Positions 62,886 to 64,000 of a stretch of 64,000 bases of DNA are shown one piece after another. Every line of letters begins with the position of its first letter. Positions within the stretch are counted from its first letter, which is position 1. The position numbers and the translations under genes are program-made. Source of the stretch: Porphyrobacter sp. (GTDB taxonomy: Bacteria; Pseudomonadota; Alphaproteobacteria; Sphingomonadales; Sphingomonadaceae); NCBI GenBank assembly GCA_016125555.1, contig WGLN01000007.1:27463-91462 (forward strand). Direction: 5' to 3'. The notes beneath the pieces were generated by a model. That model saw only the letters and a list, made by a program, of their open reading frames with translations. It was not told the origin of the DNA and ran no database searches.

Positions 62886-63319
62886 GTCTCCGGCTGTGCA
62901 AGTGCCTGCGCCACCGCTGCATCGAACTCAGGGTGCTGGTCGGGGCGGAGGATCGCGCGCATCGCGAAAACGTGTTCGAGCGTCGCTTTCTGGAGATCGC
63001 CCATCGCCATGTGGGTCGCATCGACCGCTGCCGATACGCGCGGGCCATACTGGTGTTCTGCCGCGATCGCTTCGGCGAGCCGAGCGTTGCTGGCCTTGAG
63101 CCGAGCTTCCAGATCCGCGCGTCTGACCGCGAAATCATCTTCGAGCCTGGCCAGAGCGCGCTCTTGCCCCGCGTCGAGATCGAGTTCGTCGTGCATCAGC
63201 GCGTGCAGCTCTTCGCCGCCTTGATGGGCCGAAGGCTGAAGCAGCCTGCCGATCCATACGCCCGCCAGAGCAAGCGCGACGACCAGCGCAGCAGCGATCA
63301 GCAGTCTGGGCGGGCTCAT
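62882..63319 (-). CDS. CnrX-like periplasmic heavy-metal sensor
   Basis: 145 residues: an N-terminal membrane anchor (LLIAAALVVALALAGVWIG) and an all-helical periplasmic domain with HQGGEELHALMHDELDLD, whose His/Glu residues correspond in position to CnrX metal ligands, and a second His segment (DATHMAMGDLQ). Expected to sense metal and signal to the Y anti-sigma factor. ATGA overlap with the upstream gene. Confidence 0.84.
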   Translation of the reverse strand: MSPPRLLIAAALVVALALAGVWIGRLLQPSAHQGGEELHALMHDELDLDAGQERALARLEDDFAVRRADLEARLKASNARLAEAIAAEHQYGPRVSAAVDATHMAMGDLQKATLEHVFAMRAILRPDQHPEFDAAVAQALAQPET

Positions 63320-63573
63320 TTGCGGACCAGGGACATCAACGGGGTGAGGGCGGGAGGCGGACCAAAAGCAGCCAGTGGCGGCTGAACTTGCACGGGCTGT
63401 TGCATCCCGCTGGCGATGCCGATCCCCAGCGCCGTAACCAACGCCAACCCGAGCGCCGCGTTCGAGTTACGCCTCTGAACGCGAGCGCGATCCGCCAGCT
63501 CGCTCCCATCGATTGCGGTCAGGTCAGGGACAGGCGTCGCAGCCAGCCTCGAAAGCGCATCATCCAGGTTCAT
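63316..63573 (-). CDS. CnrY-like membrane anti-sigma factor (85 aa)
   Basis: Small single-pass protein: cytoplasmic N-terminus with MNLDDALSRLAATPVPDL, a helix ALGLALVTALGIGIASGM and a short periplasmic tail. Size, topology and position before the X and H genes match CnrY/NccY, which hold the sigma factor at the membrane. ATG 63573 has GAGG 6 bases upstream; further in-frame starts extend to 63603. Sequence alone is too short for a firm family call. Confidence 0.72.
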   Translation of the reverse strand: MNLDDALSRLAATPVPDLTAIDGSELADRARVQRRNSNAALGLALVTALGIGIASGMQQPVQVQPPLAAFGPPPALTPLMSLVRK

Positions 63574-63593
63574 CATGGTCCTCATCACATAAG

Positions 63594-63622
63594 CGATACG
63601 CATCCGCTTGGAAAATCCCTCA
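63594..63622 (-). promoter_or_regulatory. Candidate ECF promoter of the metal operon
   Basis: On the minus strand AGGGATTTT and CGTATCG are separated by about 15 bases, resembling ECF -35/-10 elements (GGGA.., CGTAT), and lie about 20 bases before the cnrY-like start. Autoregulation by the CnrH-like factor would be expected. Confidence 0.3.
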
Positions 63623-63733
63623 GCGTCGTGTCGTCAATTATCAGTTGCTGTCAGCGACAGCCGACATCGGGGAGATGGCAGCACCTTCTAGAAGATGGCG
63701 CAGAGTCGGCGAAGTCAGAGCAGCGAAGAACAG

Positions 63734-63752
63734 CTGCCTGAAATTCAGGCAG
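63734..63752. repeat. Perfect 19-bp palindrome
   Basis: CTGCCTGAA-A-TTCAGGCAG, nine pairs about one central base, about 160 bases upstream of the metal operon and 100 bases from the IS66-like element. Could be an operator or a relic hairpin. The rest of 63574-63858 shows no gene. Confidence 0.6.
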
Positions 63753-63858
63753 GTTCAGTGATGCGGGTAATGCAAACTTGCCTCCAAAAGCGGACACTTC
63801 GCCCTGCCCGTAAGGTATGTTCTCATTTCCTTCAGCCTATGCACCTACATTCAGTCTG

Positions 63859-64000
63859 CGTGAAGCGGCCCCCAAAATGACCGGACAGTTCCTCACACTT
63901 ATGTAAGAGTGAGGCATATGACCGACAGTAATCCCAGGAGCTACGTGCATGCGGAGGTTCTCGGAGGGGTTCAGCGCCGTAGGCGCTGGACCCCGGAAGA
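63859..64000 (+). mobile_element. Left end of an IS66-family element (truncated by window)
   Basis: The sequence from about 63859 (GTGAAGCGGCCCCC..) to the edge has the layout of an IS66 terminus followed by its first ORF. The exact inverted repeat cannot be set without the other end. Confidence 0.6.
63918..64000 (+). CDS. tnpA: IS66 accessory protein TnpA, N-terminal fragment
   Basis: Starts at ATG 63918 with MTDSNPRSYVHAEVLGGVQ and RRRRWTPEE, the beginning of the DNA-binding first ORF of IS66-type elements (GVxRRRRW..EEK). It runs off the window after 27 codons. It marks mobile DNA next to the copper operon. Confidence 0.72.
   Translation, partial: MTDSNPRSYVHAEVLGGVQRRRRWTPE

Overview
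The window is a high-GC, densely packed chromosomal segment. I read it as a Sphingomonadales alphaproteobacterium, probably Erythrobacteraceae. The support is gene content and order (xerD-accA, a DivL-like PAS kinase followed by tsaE-amgK-murU-addB-addA-trxA, mfd-sdhE-recG), an Oar-like TonB receptor, paired Flp pilins and perfect CtrA boxes. This placement is inference; there is no rRNA in the window. A near-perfect parS site at about 40.0 kb suggests the segment lies in the origin-proximal part of the chromosome.

Layout, 0-10 kb: the end of xerD, accA, a secreted M48 metalloprotease, two Flp pilins, mutT, tRNA-Arg(ACG) with a 20-bp copy of its 3' end downstream, a zincin-like protein, folE, a cytochrome c / cytochrome b561 pair, a peroxiredoxin, and ahcY behind a candidate SahR-type operator. 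9-21 kb: one tightly overlapping plus-strand operon, divL-like kinase, tsaE, amgK, murU, addB, addA, with trxA just after. It joins cell-cycle signalling, t6A tRNA modification, peptidoglycan recycling and double-strand-break repair. 21-30 kb: argJ and an inositol-phosphatase-like gene (minus), a small exported protein upstream of secA, an orphan lasso-peptide-like precursor with its own promoter, and a large TonB-dependent receptor.

30-45 kb: tRNA-Asn, nadK, an EAL protein, an AI-2E family permease, mfd, sdhE, recG, a low-molecular-weight phosphatase, parS, an ABC1/AarF kinase, an SDR, a DUF3429 protein and a CHASE2-EAL protein. Its stop codon is overlapped by two tandem CtrA boxes that precede a tiny transcription unit (inverted repeat, strong Shine-Dalgarno, 16-codon ORF, terminator). 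45-51 kb is accessory: a membrane-anchored FAH-fold hydrolase divergent from a TetR regulator, a PhlG-like C-C hydrolase and a BBE-like flavin oxidase, then two related lipoproteins.

51-58 kb (minus strand): an ECF sigma factor, a Hanks-type kinase with TPR-like repeats, a HAF-repeat autotransporter and a lipoprotein form a probable signalling/surface unit; an OmpA-family protein lies upstream. 58-64 kb: a metal-responsive operon, cnrY-cnrX-cnrH-like sensor/anti-sigma/sigma genes followed by copA-copB-copC and a glutaredoxin-MauE fusion. It is flanked by a 12-bp tandem repeat on one side and an IS66-type element running off the window on the other.
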